From: Candidatus Poribacteria bacterium
GTDB lineage: Bacteria > Poribacteria > WGA-4E > WGA-3G
DNA length: 44,169 bases
NCBI GenBank assembly: GCA_022821065.1
Contig: JAJEEK010000019.1
Span: 1-44,169, forward strand
Reading direction: 5' to 3'
Shown here: one piece after another, positions 26,639-35,408 of the stretch
How positions within the stretch are numbered: the first letter of the stretch is position 1
Layout of the letters: every line of letters begins with the position of its first letter
Program-made: the position numbers and the translations under genes
Notes under the pieces: model-generated
The model's database searches: none
The model's input: only the letters and a program-made list of their open reading frames with translations
Told to the model about the DNA's origin: nothing

Positions 26639-26667
26639 TTGACAAACAGCACTGATCGTGGTATAAT
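26639..26667 (+). promoter_or_regulatory. Consensus sigma70 promoter for metG
   Basis: A perfect TTGACA (26639-26644), exactly 17 bases and a perfect TATAAT (26662-26667) lie 48 bases before the metG ATG. This is the best promoter match in the window and shows a standard housekeeping sigma factor consensus in this organism. Confidence 0.85.
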
Positions 26668-26715
26668 TTTTAGCATACGAATCAACACTATCTGACCGGA
26701 GTTCAAAGAAACACA

Positions 26716-28611
26716 ATGAGCACATTTTACATCACCACGCCTATCTACTACGTCAACGGAGAACCACACGCCGGACACGCCTATACCACGATTGCTGCTG
26801 ATGCTTTGGCACGTTATCACCGCCTCAAAAGTGAAGATGTTTTCTTTCTCACGGGTGTCGATGAACACGGCGCGAACGTCCATAAAGCCGCTGAAAACGC
26901 CGGACTCGCACCGCAAGAATATTGTGATAAAATGGCACCCATATTCACTAACCTATGGGAACGCCTTAATATTTCACACGATGTCTTCCTCCGCACAACA
27001 AGCGATTTACACAAACGTGGTGCCAATAAATTCCTCAATGCACTCTATAATAGCGGAGATGTCTATAAAGCACCTTATCAAGGGTACTATTGCCGTCCGT
27101 GTGAGCGATTTGTGCCTGACAAAGAGTTGACAGATGAAAAAATTTGTCCTATCCACAAATTGCCTTTGGAGCAGCTCGAAGAAGAAAACTATTTCTTTAA
27201 ACTCTCCAAATATCAGGACCGGTTGCTCAAGCACATACACGAAAACCCAGAATTTATCCACCCTGAAAGTCGCCGCAACGAACTTCTGAGTGTATTGGAA
27301 TCCGGTTTGGAGGATATAAGCATATCCCGCTCCTCCGTCTCGTGGGGAATCTCGTTGCCGTTTGACCCGGAGCATATCGTCTATGTCTGGATCGAAGCCC
27401 TAATGAACTATATGACAGCACTCGGTTATGAGACAGATAGCGAGTGCTACCGCACCTTTTGGCCTGCTAATGTCCACATAATGGCGAAAGACATCACCCG
27501 TTTTCACGCGCTTATATGGCCCGCGATGTTGATGGCTGTTGATTTACCGCTCCCTAAACAGGTCGTTGCACACGGCTGGTTAACGAAGGACGGCGAAGCA
27601 CTCAGTAAAACGCGCGGTATCGTCATTGATATGGACACCGACATTGAAACCTACGGATTGGATGCCTTCCGTTACTATCTCCTGCGCGAATTTAGTTTCG
27701 GCAACGATGGTGATTACCGTCCTGCCCGTTTGCACGCCCGCTACAACGCCGATCTCGCGAACGATCTCGGCAATCTACTCAATCGTGTCCTCGGTTTAGT
27801 CAACAAGAACTTTGAGCGGATTCCCACACCGACAACACCGGGGGAATTCGACGATGAAATCGAAGCGATGGCGCAGACCACTATTGATCAATTAGACGAA
27901 CACATAAGCGCGTTCGCGTTCGATGCTGGATTGGAAACCATCTGGGAGTTTGTCCGGCGTATCAATCGCTATGTTCAACAGACACAGGTCTGGACGCTCG
28001 CGAAGCCAGAGACCAAACCGAGAATGGGTACGATCCTTTACAACAGTTTGGAGGCACTCCGGTTTATCTCTGTGCTGATTTCACCCGTTATCCCCGAAAC
28101 CGCCGAGAAGATTCAAAAACAGATCGGTTTATCGGAATTTGATACCGTCGCAGAATGGGGACGTTTACCGGCAGGCTTAACTGTCAGCAGAGGTGAACCC
28201 ATCTTCCCGCGCGTTGATACCAAAAAGGAGCAACAAGCGCAACCCAAAGCGGCTGGTAAACCGAAGCAGAAGCAGGAATCGAAAACGACAGACTTGGTCT
28301 CCTTTGCCGATTTCCAGAAACTTGACCTGCGCGTCGCACGTGTCCTCTCTGCTGAACCCGTTGAAGGTGCTGACCGACTCCTCAAATTGCAGGTAGACCT
28401 CGGCACTGAAAAACGACAGGTCGTCGCCGGGATTGCCGAACATTACACGCCAGACGCACTCATCGGCAAACAGGTAATCGTCGTCGCGAATTTAGAACCC
28501 GCAACCCTCCGTGGTATCGAATCACAAGGCATGATTCTCGCAGGAAGCGGCGACTCCGTTGTTCTCGCAACCGTTGAAGAAGAGATGCCGCTCGGCACAC
28601 AAGTAAGGTAG
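26716..28611 (+). CDS. metG: Methionyl-tRNA synthetase
   Basis: A 631-residue class I synthetase that charges tRNA-Met. The HIGH signature is H18-A-G-H21. The KMSKS-equivalent is LSKTRG (296-301). A zinc knuckle, C126-x2-C129 with C144-x2-H147, is seen in the connective domain. The C-terminal part (about 524-631) is an EMAPII-like tRNA-binding domain, beginning near SFADFQKLDLRVARV, which usually aids dimerisation. Between the parts is a charged low-complexity linker (KKEQQAQPKAAGKPKQK). All expected regions are present. It is transcribed from a consensus promoter; the AddB-like gene follows after 27 bases. Confidence 0.97.
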   Translation: MSTFYITTPIYYVNGEPHAGHAYTTIAADALARYHRLKSEDVFFLTGVDEHGANVHKAAENAGLAPQEYCDKMAPIFTNLWERLNISHDVFLRTTSDLHKRGANKFLNALYNSGDVYKAPYQGYYCRPCERFVPDKELTDEKICPIHKLPLEQLEEENYFFKLSKYQDRLLKHIHENPEFIHPESRRNELLSVLESGLEDISISRSSVSWGISLPFDPEHIVYVWIEALMNYMTALGYETDSECYRTFWPANVHIMAKDITRFHALIWPAMLMAVDLPLPKQVVAHGWLTKDGEALSKTRGIVIDMDTDIETYGLDAFRYYLLREFSFGNDGDYRPARLHARYNADLANDLGNLLNRVLGLVNKNFERIPTPTTPGEFDDEIEAMAQTTIDQLDEHISAFAFDAGLETIWEFVRRINRYVQQTQVWTLAKPETKPRMGTILYNSLEALRFISVLISPVIPETAEKIQKQIGLSEFDTVAEWGRLPAGLTVSRGEPIFPRVDTKKEQQAQPKAAGKPKQKQESKTTDLVSFADFQKLDLRVARVLSAEPVEGADRLLKLQVDLGTEKRQVVAGIAEHYTPDALIGKQVIVVANLEPATLRGIESQGMILAGSGDSVVLATVEEEMPLGTQVR

Positions 28612-28638
28612 TAGGCATGCTCCATATGCCGTGAGAAA

Positions 28639-31605
28639 ATGGAAAACATAGAAAACATCCTTAAAACACGTATCCAAGACAATGCGGCACAGACCTTTGT
28701 TGTCATTGTGCCGACCGATGCCGCACGTGTGAACCGTCAGCGCGAATTGGTCGGCTATCACCCAAACCGCGCTGTTGCCAACTTGCGCGTGTATACCAGT
28801 GTGGCGTTCGTTCGGCAGTTATACAGTCAAGCACATCCAACAAGACAACACATCTCAGAAGGCATCCAAAACCTCTGGCTACACGAAATTGCAAATCCTC
28901 AACCAAACAATCCAGATGCCCACCGTTATAATACATTTCGACCCAACCAGAACATTTCTGTCCCAGACAGCACGCTTTCCCTCGTTGTAGAGAAAATTAA
29001 CCACCTCAAGGAACGTGGTGAGACATCCGAGGACATTGAAGCAGACAATCCAACCAAGGTTGACCTTGCACGCATTTATAACGATTACGAAGCTAAACTT
29101 GAAGACGGTTGGATAGATGAACAGGGAAGACTTCTATACCTTGCGAACAATTTCAATCCAGAGTTTATGCAAAGGGCATTTCCCAGAGTTGACCTTGTTG
29201 TTGTTGAAGGTTTCACCGTCCTTTCTGAAGCCAATATCAAGATTTTAACAGGCATTTCCAGAATGTCTAAGATAGAGATGTGGTTTCGTACCGACTATGT
29301 GCCAGAGAACAAGGCACTCTATCAAAATATCGGAGATATCGTCTCACAGTTTACAGACGCGAACGCCATTATCGACCCTGACTATGAACGGGATCCTGAT
29401 CGCCACAGAAATTTTGCTGAAAACCTGTTTCGCATAGAAACTGGGAGCACACATTCGGGGACCGATCCGCAGACAACGTCTGAAATTAAAATGATGAGAC
29501 CCGCCGATAGGTCCGATGAAGTTGAACAGATTGCGTCTCTTATCCAAAAACGGGTCTTAGAAGGACATTGCAAACTCAGTGACATCTGCGTCGCCTACTA
29601 CAACATCGGACAGTATCAGCAGCGCATCGCCGAAACCTTTCCTGCTTACGGCATCCCCTATTCACTCGAAGAAAACGCACCGATAACAAAATCTGAGGTC
29701 ATCAAATCGATCTTTTCTCGTCTCTCTTCAGATCGAACGCCTTTAGATGATGCCTATTTCTCTGAAGTTCAAGCGGCACCACATACACGTCTATTCCATC
29801 CCAACGAGTTTCAGGGGTACATTGACGAGTTACTCACAAACGGAGAGGTCGTTCAACACGTTCTCAACCCAATGCTCGGAAAAAATAGCGAAATCGTTGA
29901 AGGCGAGATTGAGGCATACCGTCAATTCCAGAGAATTGTTACCGAACTCTGTAGCGTCTTAAAATCGGAAAGTGATAGATCATATCCGCTGAGTGAATAC
30001 ATCGACAAACTCCTCCGCGTTGCGAGGCATACAAACTATCGCAAAAGAACATCAACAAAGGGGGAAACCGTCAAGATTGTATCGCTCGGTGAACTCAGAA
30101 GCATGGCGTTTGATACCGTCTTCTTAGGTGATTTTGTAGAGAGCAGATTTCCAGCAAATTATCGTCCCGATCCAATACTCCCAGAAGTCCCGTATCGAGA
30201 TGAAGAGGAGCTGCTACGCGATAATCGCTTTCTATTCTATCGGGTACTCAAAGCTTTTCGCAAGCGACTCTACCTCCTTGTGCCACAACGTGAACGTGAA
30301 GCAGACCTTATTCCGTCCCCGTTTCTCAGACAATTAAAGGCGATTGCGCATGTTGAAACTATTGAGGCTGCGAATCCCACACAAGGCAGTGTTCCGGGTT
30401 TCCTCAGCACATACGGTAACCATATATGGACAGCAGAAACACCCTCCGATAAATCATTCCCTGATCATTTAACAAACATGCGTCCACTAATAGATCATGT
30501 TGTTAAGGTTGAGCAGAGCCGTGAAAAAACGCACGAACATCTTGCCTATGAAGGTGTGTTAACTCCAGAAACCCTTTCTACTGAGAGCCGTGCTGGTTTA
30601 GAAAAACGGCGACAAAGGACCTATTCTGTTACAGAATTGGAAACTTATGCCAAGTGTCCGTTCCAATACTTTGCAACTGAAGTCTTGCAACTCAGCAGCG
30701 AAGATAGAGAAGACACCGAAGGTTTATCCAGCCTCGAAAAAGGTGAGTTAGTTCACAATGTTCTCGTTAGGTTCTATAATAAGCGTCGAGAGCAACCCGC
30801 CATTAGCCAGTGTGATGCAGCAAGCTTTGAAGAGGCAAAGCAGCAGCTAACTGATCTCATAGATGAAATGATAATAAACGACGATGCCTCCGACGATCTC
30901 TTTCGGACAGTAGATAAAGCACTCTTAAAAGTCACATTGAACCAATGGCTTGCAGTGGAGCGCGAATATGATGTAACCACTACGCCGCGCTATTTTGAAG
31001 TCAGCGTTGGTCGTAGGCAGGGGATAACGGATTCTGTTCTCAGTCATGCTAAGCCTATCAACATTGACGGGGTGCGTCTCAACGCGAAAATTGATCGTAT
31101 TGATATAGGTGAAGGTGTTTTTAATGTTATTGACTACAAAAGTGGAAGTTCAACGCCTGGCATAAAAGATATTCTCGAGGGACACGCACTTCAATTGCCT
31201 ATCTATCTCGAAATAACGAGGCAATTGCTGGGCACCGAGTACGCAGCAGCGGCAGGTTTGTATCATAAAGTTAGATTAAATGATTGTAGAATTACACTCG
31301 CCATTGGAAAAGCGTCTTATAGAAATGCGGCATACATTCTGCAGCGAAAAACAGGGCAGATGTTGTCCGATGAGAATTTTGAGGGTGTTATTGATCGTGT
31401 CAGTGGCTATCTGACACAGTACGTTAATGGAATAAGTGCGGGCAATTTTCCGCTTATTACACGGGTTGAAACATTCGTAGACACAGTGGAAGAAGGCGAT
31501 ACTCCCGTCACGCCTAAAAACAAAACCGCGCCCTGCGGTTACTGCGACTATAAACGCATCTGCCGTGTCGGCGCAATCTCTGAAACGCCTTCATCAGACG
31601 ATTAA
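28639..31605 (+). CDS. AddB-like PD-(D/E)XK nuclease with Fe-S motif
   Basis: A 988-residue protein resembling AddB, the nuclease subunit of AddAB recombinational repair complexes. The nuclease site is D819 (AKIDRID), D832 and K834 (VIDYKSG), followed by the QLPIYLEI helix. Four cysteines likely hold a 4Fe-4S cluster: C673 (YAKCPFQYF), C966, C969 and C975 (CGYCDYKRIC). The N-terminal region (VVIVPTDAARVNRQREL) aligns in style with AddB's inactive helicase domain, but no Walker A motif is visible. No addA or recombinase gene is nearby, so it may pair with a distant AddA-like helicase. The start ATG follows GTGAGAAA. It probably shares the metG transcript. Confidence 0.82.
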   Translation: MENIENILKTRIQDNAAQTFVVIVPTDAARVNRQRELVGYHPNRAVANLRVYTSVAFVRQLYSQAHPTRQHISEGIQNLWLHEIANPQPNNPDAHRYNTFRPNQNISVPDSTLSLVVEKINHLKERGETSEDIEADNPTKVDLARIYNDYEAKLEDGWIDEQGRLLYLANNFNPEFMQRAFPRVDLVVVEGFTVLSEANIKILTGISRMSKIEMWFRTDYVPENKALYQNIGDIVSQFTDANAIIDPDYERDPDRHRNFAENLFRIETGSTHSGTDPQTTSEIKMMRPADRSDEVEQIASLIQKRVLEGHCKLSDICVAYYNIGQYQQRIAETFPAYGIPYSLEENAPITKSEVIKSIFSRLSSDRTPLDDAYFSEVQAAPHTRLFHPNEFQGYIDELLTNGEVVQHVLNPMLGKNSEIVEGEIEAYRQFQRIVTELCSVLKSESDRSYPLSEYIDKLLRVARHTNYRKRTSTKGETVKIVSLGELRSMAFDTVFLGDFVESRFPANYRPDPILPEVPYRDEEELLRDNRFLFYRVLKAFRKRLYLLVPQREREADLIPSPFLRQLKAIAHVETIEAANPTQGSVPGFLSTYGNHIWTAETPSDKSFPDHLTNMRPLIDHVVKVEQSREKTHEHLAYEGVLTPETLSTESRAGLEKRRQRTYSVTELETYAKCPFQYFATEVLQLSSEDREDTEGLSSLEKGELVHNVLVRFYNKRREQPAISQCDAASFEEAKQQLTDLIDEMIINDDASDDLFRTVDKALLKVTLNQWLAVEREYDVTTTPRYFEVSVGRRQGITDSVLSHAKPINIDGVRLNAKIDRIDIGEGVFNVIDYKSGSSTPGIKDILEGHALQLPIYLEITRQLLGTEYAAAAGLYHKVRLNDCRITLAIGKASYRNAAYILQRKTGQMLSDENFEGVIDRVSGYLTQYVNGISAGNFPLITRVETFVDTVEEGDTPVTPKNKTAPCGYCDYKRICRVGAISETPSSDD

Positions 31606-31662
31606 CGTCCTTTAGTGTTATTTTTTCATGGCGCAACTTGAACTTCACCGTTGAGAAAAAAC

Positions 31663-31691
31663 TTGCACACTTCTGATAAATCTGCTATACT
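31663..31691 (+). promoter_or_regulatory. Sigma70 promoter for superoxide dismutase
   Basis: TTGCAC (31663-31668), a 17-base spacer and TATACT (31686-31691) give a leader of about 85 bases before ATG 31784. No obvious regulator-binding palindrome overlaps it. Confidence 0.75.
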
Positions 31692-31783
31692 CTTTTTGAT
31701 TTTTTAATTACATTGCTTGCGCGCCCATTAGCGCGCAACTTGCAAACGCATGTTAGTAAAATAAAACAGGAGGCTATTTTTAA

Positions 31784-32389
31784 ATGGCACACACATTACC
31801 TGCGCTCCCTTATGCGCATGATGCTTTGGCACCTCACATCGGTGCCGATACGATGGAAATCCATCACGGCAAACACCATCAGGGTTATGTTAACAACCTT
31901 AACGCTGCTTTAGAAGGACTCGGTGCGCTCGCCGATATGGATGTTCACGAGCTGCTCCAGAATCTTGACCAGGTCCCGGAAGACAAGCGTCAAGCCGTCA
32001 TCAACAACGGCGGCGGACACGCCAATCACTCCCTTTTCTGGTCGATTATGAGTCCTAATGGTGGCGAACCCGGCGGAGAAATCGCAGCCGCGATCACCTC
32101 GGCCTTCGGCTCACTTGAAGCCGCAAAAGATCAGTTTGTTACTGCTGCAAGCACACGTTTCGGATCCGGTTGGGCATGGCTCGTCCTCGGCAACGACGGC
32201 TTGGAAATCTATTCCACCGCCAATCAGGACAGTCCGATTATGCAGGGACATACCCCGCTTCTCGGCATCGATGTTTGGGAACACGCATACTATCTCAACT
32301 ACCAGAATCGCCGTCCAGATTATATTGAAGCGTGGACAAACGTTATCAATTGGACCCGTGTTAACGAACTCTACGTGGCGAACGCCTAA
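31784..32389 (+). CDS. sodA: Superoxide dismutase (Mn/Fe family)
   Basis: A 201-residue enzyme converting superoxide to hydrogen peroxide and oxygen. The metal ligands expected for the family are H27 (EIHHGKHH), H82 ([11 protein letters not shown]), D163 and H167 (DVWEHAYY). GNGW-like tryptophans are in FGSGWAWLV. There is no signal peptide, so it is cytoplasmic. Mn or Fe preference cannot be told safely from these motifs; the gene symbol is by family. It has its own promoter, starts behind an AGGAGG site (aaacaggaggc) and is followed by a hairpin. Confidence 0.95.
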   Translation: MAHTLPALPYAHDALAPHIGADTMEIHHGKHHQGYVNNLNAALEGLGALADMDVHELLQNLDQVPEDKRQAVINNGGGHANHSLFWSIMSPNGGEPGGEIAAAITSAFGSLEAAKDQFVTAASTRFGSGWAWLVLGNDGLEIYSTANQDSPIMQGHTPLLGIDVWEHAYYLNYQNRRPDYIEAWTNVINWTRVNELYVANA

Positions 32390-32414
32390 TTTTCCATCAC
32401 AAATTTCGGGTGTG

Positions 32415-32455
32415 GTAGGGGTAGGCATGAACATCGTTTCAAACCTACCCTCTAC
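32415..32455 (+). terminator. Hairpin after superoxide dismutase
   Basis: GTAGGGGTAGG (32415-32425) pairs with CCTACCCTCTAC (32444-32455) with one bulge and an 18-base loop. It lies 26 bases after the stop. There is no T tract, so terminator function is uncertain. Confidence 0.45.
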
Positions 32456-32505
32456 TTCCGAAATAATCAACTGACGACGCATCGTCGCTTGGAAGATTAA
32501 TTTTC

Positions 32506-32534
32506 TTGACATCTCCCTTTAAATGTGTTATACT
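32506..32534 (+). promoter_or_regulatory. Strong sigma70 promoter for the ilvBNC leader
   Basis: A perfect TTGACA (32506-32511), a 17-base spacer and TATACT (32529-32534). The start of transcription would be near 32541, giving a 420-base leader that contains the T-box. Confidence 0.82.
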
Positions 32535-32740
32535 TAAAATGTATACACAATTTTTCTTAAGCATCGCCGTGAAACTTCGTAAAACGGTGTGCGTCATTAA
32601 AAAATAAATAGATACCCTCAAAAAGCGTTGAAGGGGAGGAGTAAGTCGATCGGGCTTGCAAGAGATGGAGACTCATGGGCTGAAAGGTCTCCTCAAGTTT
32701 CCACGACTGAAGGTCGCCTCGGAGCTGCAAATCTGAACAA

Positions 32741-32766
32741 TTGTAGGAGCAAGCTTTGCTCGCGAT
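32741..32766 (+). repeat. REP-like palindrome inside the T-box leader
   Basis: TTGTAGGAGCAAGCTTTGCT followed by CGCGAT contains the stem GAGCAA / TTGCTC (32747-32752 with 32756-32761). It is strikingly like the REP sequences known in Pseudomonas (GTAGGAGCGAGCTTGCTCGCGA type). It lies between stem I and the antiterminator of the T-box, where stems II/III normally occur. Confidence 0.5.
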
Positions 32767-32871
32767 AAGTAGGATTCGCCGGTGTGATGCCCGTTATCGC
32801 ATCCCAAAGAGTGCTCTTTCCCAAATCGGAAAGGGAATTGGAGTGGTACCACGGTAAGGTCAGTCAAATGT

Positions 32872-32908
32872 CCTTCTCGTCTCCAAAGATGGAACGAGAA
32901 GGTTTTTT
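32872..32908 (+). terminator. T-box-controlled intrinsic terminator
   Basis: CCTTCTCGT / ACGAGAAGG, a perfect 9-bp stem (32872-32880 with 32894-32902), is followed by six T residues (32903-32908). It is located just after the TGGTACC bulge and 54 bases before ilvB. Confidence 0.9.
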
Positions 32909-32962
32909 AATTTTAACAACTCCCCGTAGGATTCAAATCTACGACTTGTGAGGAAAATTGGC

Positions 32963-34639
32963 ATGGAACTTTCAGGAGCGCAGATGCTCGTTGATAGTCT
33001 CAAACGGGAAGGTGTCGAATATATCTTCGGTGTGAACGGTGGCGCAGCGATGCCGATTTTCGATGCCCTATACGACGAGACCGAAATCAAATTGATCCCG
33101 ATGCGGCACGAACAGGGTGCCTCCCACGCCGCTGATGGCTACGCCCGCGCCACTGGAAAAGTTGGGGTCGCACTCGCAACCTCTGGCCCCGGCGCGACCA
33201 ACCTTGTCACAGGTATTGCAACTGCTTATATGGACTCTATTCCGATGGTCGCAATCACTGGACAGGTCTTCACACATTATATCGGCAGTGATGCCTTCCA
33301 AGAATGCGATGTTATCGGCGTAACACGTCCGATCTGTAAACATAGCTACCTCATTAAAGACTGCGAAGAGGTCGCAGATGTTGTCGCTGAAGCGTTTCAT
33401 ATTGCAAGCACGGGGAAACCCGGGCCCGTAATTATCGACATCGCTAAAGATGCACAAATACACAAAGCACTGTTTCAATACCCAGAGACAGTTAGCATCC
33501 GCAGCTACAAGCCGCAGGTAGACGGTGACCCAGCACAAATTACGAAGGCAGCGGAACTCATTAAGGAAGCCAAACGCCCGATGCTTTATGCTGGGGGTGG
33601 TGTCGTTCTCGCGAATGCCAGTGAAGAACTGCGGCAACTCACCTATAACACACAGATTCCGATTACTGTTACCTTGATGGGACTCGGTGCGTTCCCCGAG
33701 ACGGATCCGTTAGCGATGGAAATGCCCGGCATGCACGGCTCCTGTTGCGCAAATTACGCCTTCACCGATGCTGACCTTGTTATCGCTATCGGTGCAAGGT
33801 TTGACGATCGCGTTACGGGCGATCTCAGCAAATTCGCACCGAACGCTAAAAAGATCCATATTGATATCGATGCGTCCTGTATCGGAAAAAATGTACCGGT
33901 GGATGTCCCCATCGTTGGTGACGCGAAAAACGTACTAACAGAATTGAACAAACAGGTCGGGATGACAGATATTGACCCGTGGCGTAATCAAATTCAGGAG
34001 TGGAAGCAGAAATACCCGTTTGAATATGAACAGAAAGCCGATAAAGTCATGCCGCAATACGTTATTGAGCAGATCTACGAACACTACAGTGATGCGATTG
34101 TCATCGCGGATGTCGGGCAGCATCAAATGTGGGCGGCGCAGTACTTCAAATTCACGGAACCTCGACAGTGGCTCAATTCCGGCGGTCTCGGCACGATGGG
34201 CTTTAGCCTCCCCGCCGCAATCGGCGCACAGCTCGGATGTCCAGACAAAACCGTCGTCAATATCAACGGTGACGGCTCCTACATCATGACAATCCAAGAG
34301 TTGGTGCCAGCGGTCACAATGAAGCTGCCGATTAAGGTCTTTATCATCAACAATATGTACTTGGGGATGGTGCGTCAGTGGCAGGAATTGTTCCACGGCA
34401 AACGCTATTCTGCTGTCGATTACCACGACAACCCGGACTTCGCGCTGCTCGCGCAGGCATTCGGTGCGACAGGCTTACGTGTCGAACACACCGAAGATGT
34501 TGCACCCGCACTGCTGAAGGCAAAAGGGATTACCGACGGTCCCGTCGTCATCGACTTCATCGTTGATGAAGAGGAAAACGTGTTCCCGATGGTACCAGCC
34601 GGTGCTGGACTCGGAGACGTTATTCGCGGGTTAGCCTAA
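32963..34639 (+). CDS. ilvB: Acetolactate synthase large (catalytic) subunit
   Basis: A 558-residue ThDP-dependent enzyme that makes acetolactate or acetohydroxybutyrate, the first common step of valine/leucine/isoleucine synthesis. The catalytic glutamate E50 is in RHEQGASHAADGYARATG. The ThDP-Mg motif runs from GDGS (436-439) to NN (463-464). The FAD region includes GARFDDRVTGDL. Start is set at ATG 32963, behind GTGAGGAAAA; an in-frame GTG at 32948 lies over the ribosome binding site and is less likely. It leads the ilvBNC cluster under T-box control. Confidence 0.97.
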   Translation: MELSGAQMLVDSLKREGVEYIFGVNGGAAMPIFDALYDETEIKLIPMRHEQGASHAADGYARATGKVGVALATSGPGATNLVTGIATAYMDSIPMVAITGQVFTHYIGSDAFQECDVIGVTRPICKHSYLIKDCEEVADVVAEAFHIASTGKPGPVIIDIAKDAQIHKALFQYPETVSIRSYKPQVDGDPAQITKAAELIKEAKRPMLYAGGGVVLANASEELRQLTYNTQIPITVTLMGLGAFPETDPLAMEMPGMHGSCCANYAFTDADLVIAIGARFDDRVTGDLSKFAPNAKKIHIDIDASCIGKNVPVDVPIVGDAKNVLTELNKQVGMTDIDPWRNQIQEWKQKYPFEYEQKADKVMPQYVIEQIYEHYSDAIVIADVGQHQMWAAQYFKFTEPRQWLNSGGLGTMGFSLPAAIGAQLGCPDKTVVNINGDGSYIMTIQELVPAVTMKLPIKVFIINNMYLGMVRQWQELFHGKRYSAVDYHDNPDFALLAQAFGATGLRVEHTEDVAPALLKAKGITDGPVVIDFIVDEEENVFPMVPAGAGLGDVIRGLA

Positions 34640-34673
34640 CGATTTTTATGATTAACTGCTTTGGGCACTGCTG

Positions 34674-34745
34674 CATTCCATTACGCAGTCGTTTTTGGTG
34701 AAGAATGAACCCTTAAATCAGAAACGTAGTCCGTAATGGAATGGA
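34674..34745. repeat. Inverted-repeat element between ilvB and ilvN
   Basis: CATTCCATTACGCAG at 34674-34688 is mirrored by GTCCGTAATGGAATGG at about 34729-34744. The 40-base interior has no frame. The downstream part (TTTTTGCT then a TTTCTTCA end) is echoed at about 38979-39002. It looks like a small interspersed element inserted inside the ilv operon. Confidence 0.5.
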
Positions 34746-34814
34746 GGTGTTTTTGCTGGGGTGTTTCTTCAGATATACGGAAAGGCACGTTGATAGCCCA
34801 AACCCCCTTGACCG

Positions 34815-34836
34815 AACCGCAAGGTAAAATTAAAAA
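34815..34836 (+). promoter_or_regulatory. Shared leader/RBS motif, copy 2
   Basis: AACCGCAAGGTAAAATTAAA then AA, directly before ATG 34837. It matches the leaders at 15755-15776 and 35387-35408 in nearly all positions. Confidence 0.6.
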
Positions 34837-35334
34837 ATGAATCCAGAAGAACGACACATTTTTTCCGTTTTGGTCGAGAACCGATTCGGAGTGCTGGCAC
34901 GCGTCGCAGGACTTTTCAGCGGACGCGGCTTTAATATCGACAGCCTCAACGTCGCCGAGACGCATGACAAAAGCATCTCACAGATTACCCTCGTTACCCA
35001 TGGCGACGCACAGATAATTGAACAGATCTACCAGCATCTGAACAGATTGATTGACGTAATTGAGGTTACAGACCTTACAGCCGGAACGCATGTTGAACGT
35101 GAACTCCTTCTTCTCAAGGTCGGCACGCCTGATTCACAGACACGTGCCGAGATTCTACAGGTTGCGGAGGTTTTCCGTGCCCGCGTTATTGATACGAAAC
35201 CCGCATCTGTTGTGCTTGAAATTACAGGCGACGAAGGAAAGTTGAAAGCAGCGATTGAACTTTTCGAGACTTACGGGATCCTTGAATTAGCACGGACCGG
35301 TAAAATAGCAATGCTGCGCGGCTCCGAGAAATAA
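34837..35334 (+). CDS. ilvN: Acetolactate synthase small (regulatory) subunit
   Basis: A 165-residue subunit that binds valine and stimulates the catalytic subunit. An N-terminal ACT domain is seen at about 5-80 (HIFSVLVENRFGVLARVAGLFSGRGFNI in parts, with the conserved N and G residues of the effector site). A C-terminal domain ends with LARTGKIAML, typical of IlvN/IlvH. Length is that of the long IlvH type. It lies 197 bases after ilvB, the gap holding a repeat element and the shared leader, so it may depend on readthrough from ilvB. Confidence 0.95.
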   Translation: MNPEERHIFSVLVENRFGVLARVAGLFSGRGFNIDSLNVAETHDKSISQITLVTHGDAQIIEQIYQHLNRLIDVIEVTDLTAGTHVERELLLLKVGTPDSQTRAEILQVAEVFRARVIDTKPASVVLEITGDEGKLKAAIELFETYGILELARTGKIAMLRGSEK

Positions 35335-35386
35335 TTTTTAAACGATTCGCAAAACGTGCAATCGGAATTGCTGGTGTTCCCAAACG

Positions 35387-35408
35387 AACCGCAAGGAAAA
35401 TTTAAAAA
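35387..35408 (+). promoter_or_regulatory. Shared leader/RBS motif, copy 3
   Basis: AACCGCAAGGAAAATTTAAA then AA, directly before ATG 35409. It is almost identical to the copies before 15777 and 34837. Confidence 0.6.

Larger units (their letters stand above)
32541..32908 (+). promoter_or_regulatory. T-box riboswitch upstream of ilvB
   Basis: A long leader with T-box features. A stem I region starts near GGAGGAGTAAG (32635-32645). Its distal hairpin is GGAGAC...GTCTCC around GGGCTGAAAG. The T-box bulge TGGTACC (32844-32850) lies in GAATTGGAGTGGTACCACGG, and a terminator follows at 32872-32908. T-boxes sense uncharged tRNA and open transcription by forming an antiterminator. Given ilvBNC downstream, a branched-chain tRNA is expected. 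The specifier codon could be GTC (32713-32715, valine) or CTC (32718-32720, leucine); I could not fold the RNA to decide. Confidence 0.85.

Noticed and set aside
32948..32962. GTG start for ilvB five codons upstream
   Set aside because: It overlaps the probable Shine-Dalgarno GAGGAAAA, while ATG 32963 is well spaced and matches the usual N-terminus.
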